Of a stretch of DNA of 64,000 nt, positions 24,839 to 36,967 are shown in pieces. Origin of the DNA: Tethya wilhelma. Taxonomy: Eukaryota > Porifera > Demospongiae > Tethyida > Tethyidae. The stretch spans positions 8,814,722 through 8,878,721 of the forward strand of contig CAXIPT010000001.1 of assembly GCA_964030475.1 (NCBI GenBank). The letters are read 5' to 3'. The notes under the pieces were generated by a model. It was not told the DNA's origin and did not search any database. It worked only from the letters and a program-made list of their open reading frames with translations. The position numbers and the translations under genes are program-made. Each line of letters starts with the position of its first letter. Positions within the stretch are counted from its first letter, which is position 1.

Positions 24839-27800
24839 ATGGAGGCTGGTTTACGTGTTGTTCGAGGTCCTGACTGGGAATGGGGAGACCAAGATGGAGG
24901 TGAGGGTCACGTGGGGACAGTGGTGGAGGTTGAAGGAGAAAGAGATGCTGGCGGTCGACCAGTCATAGTCCAGTGGGACTGTGGACAGAGGTGTAGATAC
25001 CGCTGTGGAGTAGGAGGGAAGTATGACCTCAGAGTCATTGATAGTGGACCCACAGGTGAGACGTTGTGGATATGTATGAGAAAAGCTTAAATTATGGTTT
25101 GTGATCATTTTTCTGTGTCAGGTGTAAAGCACAGTGGCATTGGCTGCACTTGGTGTGATGCACAGCCTGTGTGGGGAATTCTTTGGAAGTGTGCCAACTG
25201 TTATGGGTACTATCTGTGTACCCAGTGCTACATGGCCGACAAGCACAGTGTTGATCATCCTTTTGATCGATGTGACTTTGTTGGTGATCTTAAAAGGAGG
25301 TTGGTTCTTTAAATCTTAGTATGTGTAGAAATAATCATGTTGTGGACATTGTGAATTGATATGTATTATCACAATGTCATGCATACACATTGCATGCCTA
25401 CTGACCGACAGCCAATACCTAGAATACATACGTACATAAAGCCTACTGTTATCATGGAGTGTGTATGTGTGTATGTGTGTATGTGTGTGTGTGTGTATGT
25501 GGCACATGTGATGTCAGTGCACATGTGCATGTGATCCCACTATGTAATTTGGGTGGCGGTGGAGTCCATAGTGCTGATGAATATCATTGAACTGTGTGTT
25601 GTTTTCATAAGGGTATTGCACACATGTCCTTGTATATTACTGTACAGTGTCCGCATGCAGCCTCGATACAATGCCACTAGACGTGCTCTGCGGGGGATAT
25701 TTCAAGGTGCTATTGTCTCCAGAGGATGGGATTGGCAGTGGAGAGACCAAGATGGTGAGTGCTAGTGTTATACATCATTTGGATGGTGGTTGAATGTTGT
25801 TACACATTGTGTGTTTGTGTGTGTGTGTGTGTGTGTGGTTGCATTGCAGGTGGAAGTGGAAACCAAGGTAAAGTGATTCAAATCGAAGGATGGAACCAGA
25901 CAGCTGTAAGTTTAATGTTGTAGCTATAAATGTGCAGTACAAAGTAATGATGATAACTCTGGATATAAAGATGTTTGTTATATCTCCCCCTTCCAGAGAA
26001 GTATTGCTGAAGTTGTTTGGAATGGACTTAGTTCTCCATATCACTACTACTTAGGGAATTTAGGAAAGGTATGTTTACACATGTAGTGTGTTGTACGTGC
26101 ACGTTGACTATTGCCCACATGTGTAGGTTGACTTGAAATGTGAAGTACCCTCTGGCAATGGTTACTACTATCCTCAACACCTACCTGTGCTGGGTAAGCA
26201 CACAGGATGTTGTAGCATGCACATACAGTAACTATATTCCCAGACTGCATCCATTATACCATCGGAATTAGCTGTGGTTAACTTGTGGTGATTCCTATAC
26301 TTCTGCGTGGATCTCATGCATCACATACAGTGTATCACATAGATCTGTTAGGAGTCAAATACATGCAAGCATCATTATATCATTATATTGTCTTAATTAT
26401 GGGTGAATTATCTATTATGTAGGTGCTCAGTTCACCCCACCTCCACCCGGGTCTCCTCTTCTGTCGGCTGGAGATTCTGTTCGAGTTCAGGTCAATCCTG
26501 ATGTCTTTAAAGCAGCCCAGGAGGAACATGGAGGATGGAACATTGGAATGGCTGAAGTAAGAACAAAGATTTAGCATATCACACAAACAGACAGCCATGT
26601 ACCTAGCCAGTCTCAAGAAGAAAACAAGTGATAATGTAAAAGAAGGGGAGAAAAAGAAACACTGAAGGCCCTGACCGGATTCGAACCAGTGATCTCCTGT
26701 TTACTAGACAGGCGCTTTAACCAACTAAGCCACAGGGCCTTATCTGGTGATGGATCTGAGTAGATCAGTAGTGGTTGTCACATGCTCATTTCACCTCTAA
26801 AGTCCATCTGGTTTAAGAATGCTGCTGGAAGTGAAATAATGAGATTCGTGCAATACTTTTAATATGGGACAAAATAGCTAACTTTTAACAGGTAAGCCGT
26901 AGGAAGCTGCAAAAGTAACCAAAAGAACGGGGAGAACAAGCGCTTTCCAATGGTGCTTGAAATTTTGAAATCGGTTGGATATTTTGAAAGTTATTCAATT
27001 TTTTCTACCGACATTCTCAAACCAGATGGACTTTAGCTCTTGCAGTAATACTCTTTTCAGTGTGTTCATATAGGTCACATTACACATACACTGTACACCT
27101 CCAGTATATAGATCGAGTTGGAGTGGTCACTACCATTCAAGACTGTGGTGATGTCGTTGTGCGATACTCAAACAACAAGATTTTCTTGTTCAACAGGGAT
27201 ATCCTAACAAAGGTATGAATGACTCTCTATCGTGTACATGTGTGGCGTGTGGCATCGACCATGAATAGAATACCAAGCCATAGCACTGAATGAATCTTTT
27301 GATGATATCACATCTTCATTCACAGGTTGACGTTCCTCTGTTTGGGTATGGTGATATTGTGAGGGTCACTGATGATGTGATAGCTCTCCAGACCTTGCAA
27401 AGAGGACATGGTGAATGGAATGATGACATGACACTGGTAGGTAAAGAATAGCTATGAGTGTGTGATAGTATCTTTTCTATCAATGGCTAAAAATATAGAT
27501 TTTAATGTAAATGTTGTGATATTTTTCATCTCGATAATTATACACGTAGGTTCTAAAGTGTTATGTATAAGTCAAACATACACTGTGATGGTATCTTCCA
27601 TGCACTATGCCTGCAGGCACTGGGTCAAGTTGGACGAATAGTGAAAGTATTTCCTGACAGTGATGTGAAATTAGCCATTAATGGAAGGAGGTGGATCATT
27701 AACCCAAAGAGTTTGACTCCCTCTCCTAGTGAGGTGTTCCCTAAAGAGACTAGAGGTGAGCCCACGAATTGCTCTAGCTTGTTACAAGCCAACCGAATCT

Positions 27801-30800
27801 AAGAGTGCACTCTTGTCTTTCAATACAAAACCAGAGAGGGTCTTGCTTAATTGCCAATTCATTAGAATCTGTGGTGTTTGTCACTGTGTCAACACAATAT
27901 AGTTTCACTATATACAGTGGCAGAAATTGTAACTTGTTCAAGCTGTCATGTATCACATTATGACCAATAAAATTAAAATACACATACATTAGACAACATT
28001 TTGTCTAAGTTTTTGTTATCTTATACAAACTGTTTACACTGAATATGTGTTCATTTTTCACTCTATTTAGATAACATTCATGTACGGAGAGATGCTTTGT
28101 TGGACTTGCTTGCCTTGAATCAGGCCAAATCTCTCGATCTGCCAGTCAGAGCTGCAGCAGTAGGCAGTGTCTCCTTTCTAGAGGAGTACTTCAAGAAGAA
28201 ACCTCATGAGGCAAGTGTTGTTTAACCTCGTTCCCAGGCTCTCTCCTTCGACCTTTCCATCACAGAAAGGAAGGAGAGAGCCTGGGAACTAGGCTAAGTG
28301 TTGTTATCACAGCTCCAATGTGTACATGCACCCTACATGACTGTGTATACTTCATCTGTGCAGGTGAACACAATGAGTAAAGGAGAGTGTGCTCTTCATG
28401 TTGCCATCCACTTGAGCTATTTGCCAGTGGTTGAAGCTGTCTTGAAGTTCAACCCTGATTTAGAAATTGAGGTGGGAATATATGAGTAGACTTGCATGTG
28501 AGCTAGTGTGTAATCTTGGTGAATGTTGCTCTATGTAGGAAGAAGATGGAAGCAAACCACTTCATGTTTGTGCCTATGTGTGAGTTACATCATTATGATG
28601 ACACATCACAATGCTTGAATTTATTCACTATGAATCTCTAGATTTGCTATGTGTGTATCTTGTGTACAGAAACAATGGTGAAGCAGCCAGGCTATTGGTT
28701 GAAGCTGGTGCCAATGTCAACTCCAAGAACTTGGTTGGATGGAGTCCTACAGCATTGTCTGCTGCTCTTGGTCACCATTCTGTACTCAGTGAACTCCTTG
28801 CTGATCGCCGTGTGAACATTGATGAACTGGTACATCAAAACATTGTCAGTAGCTCTGCATTTGTTCAGGTCCATGATGGCCATCCTAGTTTTTCCCTATT
28901 TTACACAAAATAAGGTTTCCTATGTCTTTATGTAAAAAGATAAAGGCAGAAAAGGCTAAGAGTACTAGTGATCTAGGAACACAGCTATGACAGAATATAC
29001 TGTCTCCATCAATGCATGGTTCCTGCTGTATTCACATGGTATGCTGTTATATGCCTACAGAGTGCTGATGGGAAGAGCCCTTTACACGATGCTGTCTACA
29101 ACCAACAGAGACTCTCAGTGCACCTGCTCTTAAAGAATGGAGCTGATCCCACACTCTACAATTTTTCTCTGGCCACTGCAATGCACAACACTGCTGGGTT
29201 TGGATTCCTGGCGTAAGGAACAACATAATTATTGCCCATACATGTATTGTAGGTTACAATAGTTACATGAGAGGACAGACAAGCCACTAGACAACACACA
29301 TTAATAACATTATTTGTTCAACTATCTGTCTTTCTACAGTGGATTAGAGGAGTTCATTCGCTTCCATCCTGAACACATCAACCTGAAGAAGGATGATGGC
29401 TACACTCCTCTTCACACTGCCGCAGCTAACAACCACAGTGATGTGGTCTCCTTCCTTGCTTCTCATGTGCGTAAGCAATATTTGTTGGATTGTGAGCATT
29501 CAGTCATTTTGAAGGGACAGTGAGAGTATGTTCTTTCTCCTCCATGTAGCCATCTTGTGATCTCAATATCCGTAGCAGTACGAAGCTGACTCCATTACAC
29601 ATTGCTGTTCATGAAGGCTATGTTAGGATTGTTGAGAAGCTAGTAGGCTTTGGAGCAGACCTCAATCTCACCACTAGAGATGGCAACACTGCCCTCCATT
29701 TAGCTCTTGGACGTAAGACTATGGCAGAGCCTGATGAGAGAACCCCTTTCATTAAGAGGGTATGTAGTATTTTTTACCAGTAACAGTCAACACACCGTTA
29801 AAGATGATTAAAAATGAAAGCATAAGCTGAAGGCTACACCCAAGAATAACTATTGTGTACTCTATTGTACTTGTTTAAGCTGAGCTGAGCAATTATTGTC
29901 CATCAACACAGCTACAGAATTATTATACATCTATGCATATTCTTTTATCTTAAAATCTCTTCAGATTCAAGATGAAGTTGAAGCAGCTCATGGCAAAGGG
30001 ACTCTTTCTGCTAATGTTATAGTGGCCATCTTCTTGGTGGCTCAAGGAGCAGATATCCACACCAAGAATGTGAAAGGCATTAGCCCCCTCCAAATCAGAG
30101 CCCATGATGTCAACTCACTTATTGCAAGCTACAGAGGAAGAGGGTATGTACAAAATTGAGCAACATCTGTTGAGCTTCTACATGATAATTGCCACTTTAT
30201 ACTGTGTTGTGATTTCCTACAGGGATTCATTCCATGGTAGTCTTCGTCATCTCATTCGGCCATTCACCGATCCTCCAAGGGTGTGACATTAGTGATTACA
30301 TATTCTGTTTCTTTTATAGTATTTTCTTATCTCTTTTCTCTTATCACAGAAAATTGAATATCGATTCCCAAGGAGTCAAACTGCACCTGCTTCTACTGCT
30401 TCTAATACTCCTCATATTCCTGTAAGTCGAGCTAGCTCTACTCCTGATGGACCTCGTAGGCTGGCGATGACGACTGCTAGTCACCCTCTGGTGATCCAAA
30501 GCCATGTAGATCCGGAGAAGAGGTGGGCTGGCCCACCAATGGGAGGGGGTCAAGAACCACCACTGTCACTAGGGTCTCTTCAGATAAAGGAGGCAAAGAT
30601 ACAAGACAATATGATGAACAATGCACCCTCTGGGACAGATCTACCCACACCAGTAGCGAGGAAAAACCCTGACAGAGAAGAGCCTTTACCAATAAAACTA
30701 AGACAAGTAGCCACTGGCACACCGTGGCCAGTAAACACTCAATTGCCCACACCAATACCAAGAGAACTACCAGCTCAAAGACAACAGCCAAGACCTGTGC

Positions 30801-31781
30801 AAGAGCAAATGGGTACACAAATGCCAGCACAAGGACAAGTACCTTCAGCTCACCCAAGAGATGTATCCACACCATGGCCAGTAAACACACAGCTGCCCAC
30901 ACCAATACCAAGAGAACTGCCAGCACAAAGACAGCAGCCAAGACCTGTGCAAGTGCAACAGGTCACACAAGTGCCAGCACAAGGACAAGCACCTTCAGTA
31001 GTCCCAAGAGATGCATCCACACCATGGTTGGCTAATGGACCTATGCCTGTACCAGTACAAAGACAAATGTCCCCATCTACACAAGGACAGTTACCAGGAC
31101 AAGTGCCTATACCAGCACCAAGAAGAGTAGGCATACCAACACAGAGACAAGTAGTAGTACCCCCAGCAGCTCAAGGTCACCACTCACAAGTGCAAGGACA
31201 AGTGCCTAAACCAGTACCTAGAAGGATAGCCTCACAGGTACAGGGACAGGCACCCTCACCAGTGCCAGTACCAAGAGCTATGCCTAGAGCTGAACCAAGA
31301 CACATACCTAGAGGTCTGTTGCCTTTGCAAGCTATAAAATATTTCAAAATTTTAATTGCACACTTTGTCTCCTGTGTAGAGTTTAAATTGTGCTTTCTCT
31401 GTGAAGAGATAGCAGCTGATGTGAAGCTTGAACCTTGTGGTCATATTACCATGTGTCACCAGTGTGTGCAGAGTACAAAAATAGCCAAATGTCCACTGAG
31501 TGACTGCAGGGTAGGAACTAACATTACACAGTGATCTTTATAGTAGTGTGTCATTTCCTTCAATCAACAATAGGGCCCAGTTGATAAGTGTGTTCCTGTA
31601 TGTGTAACTTGCAATCGAAATGAAAACTTGATTTCATGGTCACCATGTGGACACATGTACTGCCCAGGTAATGTACTGTGAGCAGTAATTGTGAAATTGC
31701 ATAATGATGTTTTGTTTGTCTACAGATTGTCGATTTGGCAAGGAACACTGCATTGCTTGTCAGATTTTGTCTGAAAATTGA
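24839..31781 (+). CDS. MIB2-like: Mind bomb-like E3 ubiquitin ligase, gene 1 (two RING fingers)
   Basis: 23 exons, phases close, 1202 residues: 24839-25055, 25122-25299, 25648-25754, 25850-25905, 25997-26068, 26127-26193, 26423-26556, 27105-27212, 27326-27436, 27617-27755, 28071-28210, 28364-28471, 28539-28579, 28670-28829, 29061-29212, 29340-29466, 29550-29759, 29965-30143, 30223-30280, 30350-31313, 31380-31510, 31574-31667, 31726-31781. Domains: MIB/HERC2 (5-72), ZZ zinc finger (CTWC...CANC...CTQC, 75-115), second MIB/HERC2 (140-232), SH3-like repeats (233-396), ankyrin repeats (443-768), Pro/Gln-rich tandem-repeat linker (788-1109), RING (CFLCEE...[10 protein letters not shown]) and a second RING (CVTCNR...CGHMYCPDC). 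Mind bomb ligases ubiquitinate Notch ligands; MIB2 also acts in NF-kB signalling. The intron after 28210 uses a GC donor. Substrate unknown. Confidence 0.92.
26666..26739 (-). tRNA. tRNA-Thr (AGT anticodon)
   Basis: The minus strand folds as a cloverleaf: acceptor GGCCCTG pairs with CAGGGCC, D arm GGCTTAGTTGGTTAAAGC, anticodon stem CCTGT/ACAGG with loop CTAGTAA (anticodon AGT), T arm with GGTTCGAATCC. No CCA is encoded, as expected in eukaryotes. A TTTCTTTTT run follows as a Pol III terminator. It lies antisense in intron 7 of MIB-like gene 1, about 90 bp after the tandem duplication ends. Confidence 0.95.
26798..27034. mobile_element. Fold-back MITE in intron 7 of MIB-like gene 1
   Basis: The left end TAAAGTCCATCTGGTTTAAG and the right end ATTCTCAAACCAGATGGACT are inverted repeats of 23 bp with one mismatch. 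No ORF. Confidence 0.75.
28226..28294. repeat. Short near-perfect palindrome in intron 11 of MIB-like gene 1
   Basis: CTCGTTCCCAGGCTCTCTCC is followed after a short loop by GGAGAGAGCCTGGGAACTAG. Related palindromes lie at 13306-13485 and 56785-56813. Confidence 0.75.
30719..31068. repeat. In-frame 150-bp coding minisatellite (Pro/Gln-rich linker)
   Basis: Two full units start at 30719 and 30869 and a partial third at 31019. Each begins [20 protein letters not shown] or a variant. The period of 50 codons keeps the frame in exon 20 of MIB-like gene 1. Confidence 0.85.
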
Positions 31782-31878
31782 TTCTAAAATTGCATAATTT
31801 ATTGGTGTTTAGAGTTTTGACTTGTTATGTAGACAATAATTTTTTAATGATTATAGTGATGTCATTGCTAGCATAACT

Positions 31879-31901
31879 GGGAGTTTCCCCGGGGATTCCC
31901 C
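31879..31901. promoter_or_regulatory. NF-kB-type site pair upstream of MIB-like gene 2
   Basis: GGGAGTTTCC (31879-31888) and GGGGATTCCC (31891-31900) both fit GGGRNNYYCC, spaced 12 bp start to start, 22-44 bp before the ATG at 31923. Confidence 0.65.
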
Positions 31902-31922
31902 TTCCAGTTCACTCGAGACAAC

Positions 31923-33504
31923 ATGAAGGCTACTGTTGGTTTACGTGTTGTTCGAGGTCCTGACTGGGAGTGGGGAGACCAAGATGGAGGTGAGGGTCAT
32001 GTAGGGACGGTGGTGGAGGTTGGAGAGGCCATCAGCAGTAGTGGAGGGAGGGCAGTCGTGGTTCAGTGGGACTGTGGCAACAGATGCAAGTACCGCTGTG
32101 GGGTGGGTGGAAAGTTTGATCTCAGAGTGTTTGATCCTGCTCCTGCTGGTGAGTGCATGAACTAATATTATAGGGTCAAGTTTGTCATACACAGATAAAT
32201 TGTTCTTATTTTCTTTATACTGTACTAGTCTGGATTGCACTGCTGCCACACATGTCTTTCAAACTCAGTGCTATAGCAATCTAGTAGTGGCATAAGCTTT
32301 CAAGATGTAATATTACCTTTCTGATAGTGTGATGGTAACATTCTCCATACACAACTAATATCCGGTATATTATACATTTATGTCTGGCATTATTACTACT
32401 AGGAATGAAAGAGAGTATATTTTCGGGTGCATTTTGTGACTCCTGTCCCGTCGTACTTGATGAGGAACCAGTCGTTGTTGGCTTTGCCTGGGTGTGTGCC
32501 AGATGCCATGACTATTTCCTATGTTCATCCTGCTACATGTCAGGGAAACACAACACTGAGCATGAGTTCAAGCGATGTGATGGCCTTCATGCAGTGAGGT
32601 ACAATGTCAACCAATAATATTTACTGCATGCACATGCCTATTGATATGTGATAGTGTGTGAGTTGATCATGAGTAGGCATTGTGAGCAATCACTGCGGTA
32701 TCCCTCTGTACTATTGTTATTTAGGAGGAGACAGCAAGCAAGAATGTTTTCGCCCCAACTTGAGGCTTGGGGCATAGCTCCTGGGGCTATGGTAGTGAGA
32801 GGACAGAGCATGCATTCTAAAGTAGAGGACAGTAAGTGTTATTGTGACTGACTAGGCTATCCTGCATGTACCTAATAATTATAAAGAACATAATATTTTC
32901 ATCACAGACACTGTACCATGTATAGATGATCAGTCAATGCAAGGAGAGGTCATAAGTTTAGTGGAAGATTGTAAAGAGGTAGTGGAAAAATCAGTGAGCA
33001 TATTAGTTATAATTCACATTTATTGTCTACTGGTTAATTTAGAGATCTGAAGTGAATGTGAAATGGGCATCAATTGATGACGTGACTAAGTGCAGAGTAG
33101 GCAAGGATGGAAAAGTGTGTTTGCATGTGTAGTTGTTTCAAGTCAATTTAACTCTAAAGTTCTATGACTGTCACACTGTAGGTTGACGTCAAGTGCATAA
33201 AGCCTGCATCAATGGGATTCTATTTTCCAAGCCATTTGCCAGTTCTTGGTATGATGTATGTTTAACTTATCTCCAGGACTCTCCCTTTTATCTTTCTAGG
33301 AGGGAGGGGCCTGGAGAGAGACCCCATTGAAGAGACTATGTTTTTTTTTGAATTTTTTCCTTTTAAGGTGCCTCTGAAGCTGCTGTTAGAGAAGAGAAAA
33401 TTTCAGCTGGAGATTTTGTTCGTGTTGAACTTAGTGTTGATGTTCTGCGTATCATGCAAGAGGATCATGGTGGTTGGGACGAAGACATGGCATCGGTTAG
33501 TGTC

Positions 33505-33545
<41 letters not shown>

Positions 33546-36217
33546 AAGGTGCATGTATGCATGCCGACACTTAGCCTCATATTCATGAGGGAGGAGTTGA
33601 GAACTAGGCCATATGAGAGCATGCAGAGTTTGGCCAGTGATAGACCTCATTCATCAAATTGCATTCAATATAACTTTTATGAAGGTAAACCGGCTCAGAT
33701 GATGAGGATGATTATAGTTATCATTGTGTAGCAATTCAGCTTGTTTACTTTGTATATTGTTATTACCTCAATATCAACTTTTGTGTACAGGTAGTGGGTC
33801 AAATGGGTGTTGTTCATTCCATCAATGATGCCGGGGATTTGCATTGCTACTTTATTGGACACAGATGGCTACTTAACCCGGATGCTGTTATCAAAGTTAG
33901 TCTCAGTATGGATTACGAATGTATGTTGGCACTAGCATATGTTTTGCTTACATTTTGATGTTTTTATAGTTGGATCGTTGTCGTCTTGTCAGAGGTGACA
34001 TTGTGAGAGTCAGTAGTGATAGAGAAGAGGTGATGAAGTTGCAACGTGGAGTTGGTACAGAATGGGATGATGAAATGACTGAGGTATACTAAAAATGCTA
34101 TACTATGACATTTTACTCTTGTTAACTGAAGGACCACTGAAACTCTTGACAGTCATTAGGTCAGCTTGGACAAATTGTCGGGTTTGATGTATTGGGAATG
34201 GTTGGTGTTGTGATAAAACGAAGAAGGTGGCTCTACAACCCATTTTGTCTCTCTCTAGTTAAGCAGAGTGAATTGGAAGATTCTGAAGGTATAATTATAC
34301 TACATGTAAGTATAATATTGATACTATAACTTAATATCATTGTTCAGTTTATTCATTGCAGTGGAACTGAGAGACGATCCTGAGCTAGTACAGAAGGTTC
34401 AAAAATTACTGGCAGAGGGCAACTCAGATGTTGTAGCCTATGCCGCTCAACTTGGAGATGAGTTGGTGATTCAAGAGTTCCTCAAAACCTCACCAAATGA
34501 GGTATAGCTAGCTGAATGGTCATGCACAATTAATTTTGATTCTTATAGTCTAACTTTTTCTCTTGCTTCAGGTGAATAAGTTAGTGGAAGGTAAATCTGC
34601 ACTTCACTTTGCTGTTCAAGGGGGGCACGTGCCAGCACTAAAAACTCTACTAGAATTTCAAGCTGATGTCAATTCGACAGTGAGTTGCAGTACATCCACA
34701 GTAGTTTATTGTATACATTACTTGATGTTCATTGCACTCAATGACTTTTAGGATGAATTTGGACAGACTCCTCTGTTTTATTGTCTACGCTGTGCACAAG
34801 CTGGGTATAAATTTACATACAAGATGACTTGTTCACTTATGTTCATATACAATACATGCCCCATTCAGGATTGGAGGTGAACTGGCTCGGCTGCTTCTTA
34901 ATGCCGGTGCTGATCCTAACAGTAAAAATGTTGCTGGTGAAACAGTATTGATGAAGGCAGCTGCAGCATGTGAATATCCCATAGTGAAGAGCTTGCTGCA
35001 GGATTCCCGGACAGATGTGTCTATTGAGGTTTGTAAAGTATTTAAAGTCTTGTTGACCTTCCTCATCTTAAGTTTTGTAACCTCGTACTCTACCGCAGAC
35101 TGTCTAGCCACTCTCTTTGGGTACACAGCTATAGGCATCGACATTTGCAAACCATAACTTAACACGTGCACTTAACATACAGGTGCATGGGGTATGATTT
35201 TCTTTGGTTGATTGAGTATTATAATTATTGCTTCTGTAGGATTTGGAGGGGAATACAGCATTGCATCTATCAGTGATGGCACATATTGGATGCTGTACCC
35301 GACTTCTAGTGAGTGCTGGAGCTGACCCAAGCAGAGTGAATTCCAATCTCGAGACTCCATTACACCTAGCAACCAAGAGCAGATTTGTTACGTAGGTTGT
35401 ATGGTATTAGTTGTATGTGTAGGCCCACACTTTGTCTTGGTTCTTTCAGAGGGGTTGAAGACATGTTAGAATTCCATCCTGAGCTGACGAACCTTGCAGA
35501 TGATGATGGTTGTGCACCTCTACACCTCGCCATTCTTCAAGATCACAATTGTGATATTGCTACCTACATCTTGCAACAGGTTTTAGAACTATTGTAGCTT
35601 GCATGTCACATGACTTTGAAGTTGCTATGGTTTCTACACAGCCACGTTGCAACATCAATGCCCAAACACCAGCCAACAAGCGTACACCCCTACATGCTGC
35701 TGTGATAAAAGGCAACTGTATACTTGTGGAGAGGCTGGTTGGCTATGGAGCAGATATGGACATCCAGGATCATCAAAAGGTCTCAGCACTTCACATGGCC
35801 ACCTTTATTGCATCCGACATCAACAAGACTAAGTTCACTGACACAAAAACATTCACTCCTTCAGAGAGGACACCAGAGTTGAATAAAGTGAGTACATACG
35901 TATGACTGTGGCTAACTTTAGAGAGGAAAAGAAGTGCCAGATCAAAAGTGTGTTAGTCATTTTATTTACTTGTGTTATGTTGTCTATTTCAGATTAACCA
36001 GTTCCTTGGGAAGGAGGTTAACATTCACACTGTTTTCGCTTGTTTCCTGGCAAGAGAAGGAGCCAATGTTGCACTTAAAAACTTGATTGGTCAAACTCCT
36101 CTCGAAGCATGTGACATCACCATTGCTGCTTTGGTCTCAAGATTTGCTGTTCCAGGGTATGCATACTAGTTTAATGCATGTGATAGTGGCTGTAGTAATA
36201 TCGATCAAATTGATATT

Positions 36218-36270
<53 letters not shown>

Positions 36271-36584
36271 GCTGGTAGGTATCATGGCAGTCTGAAGCAC
36301 CCTGTCAAGTCATCAACTCCTAGTGAACCCCCTCAGCTCTGTGACCTCTGTGACGAACCTGTGGATATAAAGTTCCTCCCTTGTGGTCATGTGGTCATTT
36401 GTAACCTCTGTGCCAAGAGAGCTACCAAGTGTCTTGCCTGCCAGGTAAATTCTCTACTGCCATTATTGTATCTATTATAGTTATGGCTGCTGGCTAGACA
36501 ATGGTGGGTATTGATGATTTGTTTTTTTTTTGTTGTTGTTGTTTGATCTTACAGAAACCAATCACTGATATAATAAAAGTGTAG
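31923..36584 (+). CDS. Mind bomb-like E3 ubiquitin ligase, gene 2
   Basis: 20 exons, phases close, 859 residues: 31923-32148, 32403-32598, 32725-32831, 32908-32978, 33043-33114, 33182-33248, 33368-33495, 33791-33895, 33970-34083, 34153-34288, 34362-34501, 34572-34679, 34752-34804, 34869-35028, 35240-35391, 35450-35579, 35642-35887, 35993-36156, 36270-36444, 36555-36584. Order: MIB/HERC2 (1-75), ZZ (CDSC...CARC...CSSC), MIB/HERC2 (141-246), SH3-like repeats (247-407), ankyrin repeats (about 408-790), one RING ([20 protein letters not shown], then CNLC and CLAC) and tail KPITDIIKV. It lacks the Pro-rich linker and second RING of gene 1. Exon 1 and the RING exon are nearly identical to gene 3, the middle is not. 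The RING exon acceptor is preceded by a (CA)n tract. Likely cytoplasmic E3 ligase; substrate unknown. Confidence 0.92.
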
Positions 36585-36923
36585 GAAATTGCAAGTCTTA
36601 CAGACTTAGACATTTTGTTCACAAGTGGATTGAATTGTCACATTTCTACGCCATAGGGAATATAGCAGAGAGTTAGTATGTTACCTGCAATGGCTATATA
36701 CATATTCATGTTTGTTTATCATAGATAGTAGAGCCTTTTCTGGTTGTTCTGTTGGTAGAAATGTATGTCAGCTATATTCTACATGGTTGCACTTTGATTG
36801 AGCAGGTTGTATATGCTGTCAGACTCAATATAGATCTATCATCTTTAAAATGAATTTCCATAGAATTCAATGAATATAATAGATACTGGCACTGCAATTT
36901 GAACGGCAAGCGCCATTGAAAGT

Positions 36924-36946
36924 GGGACTTCCCCCGGGGATTCCCC
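36924..36946. promoter_or_regulatory. NF-kB-type site pair upstream of MIB-like gene 3
   Basis: GGGACTTCCC (36924-36933) and GGGGATTCCCC (36936-36946), again 12 bp apart, 22-44 bp before the ATG at 36968. The following 20 bp are identical to gene 2. Confidence 0.65.
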
Positions 36947-36967
36947 TTCCAGTTCACTCGAGACAAC

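Larger units (their letters stand above)
22507..26578. repeat. Exact tandem duplication, 2036-bp unit (22507-24542 and 24543-26578)
   Basis: Every ORF and splice site in the first unit recurs exactly 2036 bp later, with no indel, and I saw no substitution in the stretches compared. The junction shows about 1 bp overlap (CATAT/TTTAAT). The unit spans the promoter and first seven coding exons of MIB-like gene 1. It is either a very recent duplication or an assembly artefact of two haplotypes. Confidence 0.95.

Noticed and set aside
30477..31134. Leu/Val-rich and Cys-rich ORFs opposite the ligase linker
   Set aside because: Antisense and frame shadows of the Pro/Gln-rich minisatellite exon.
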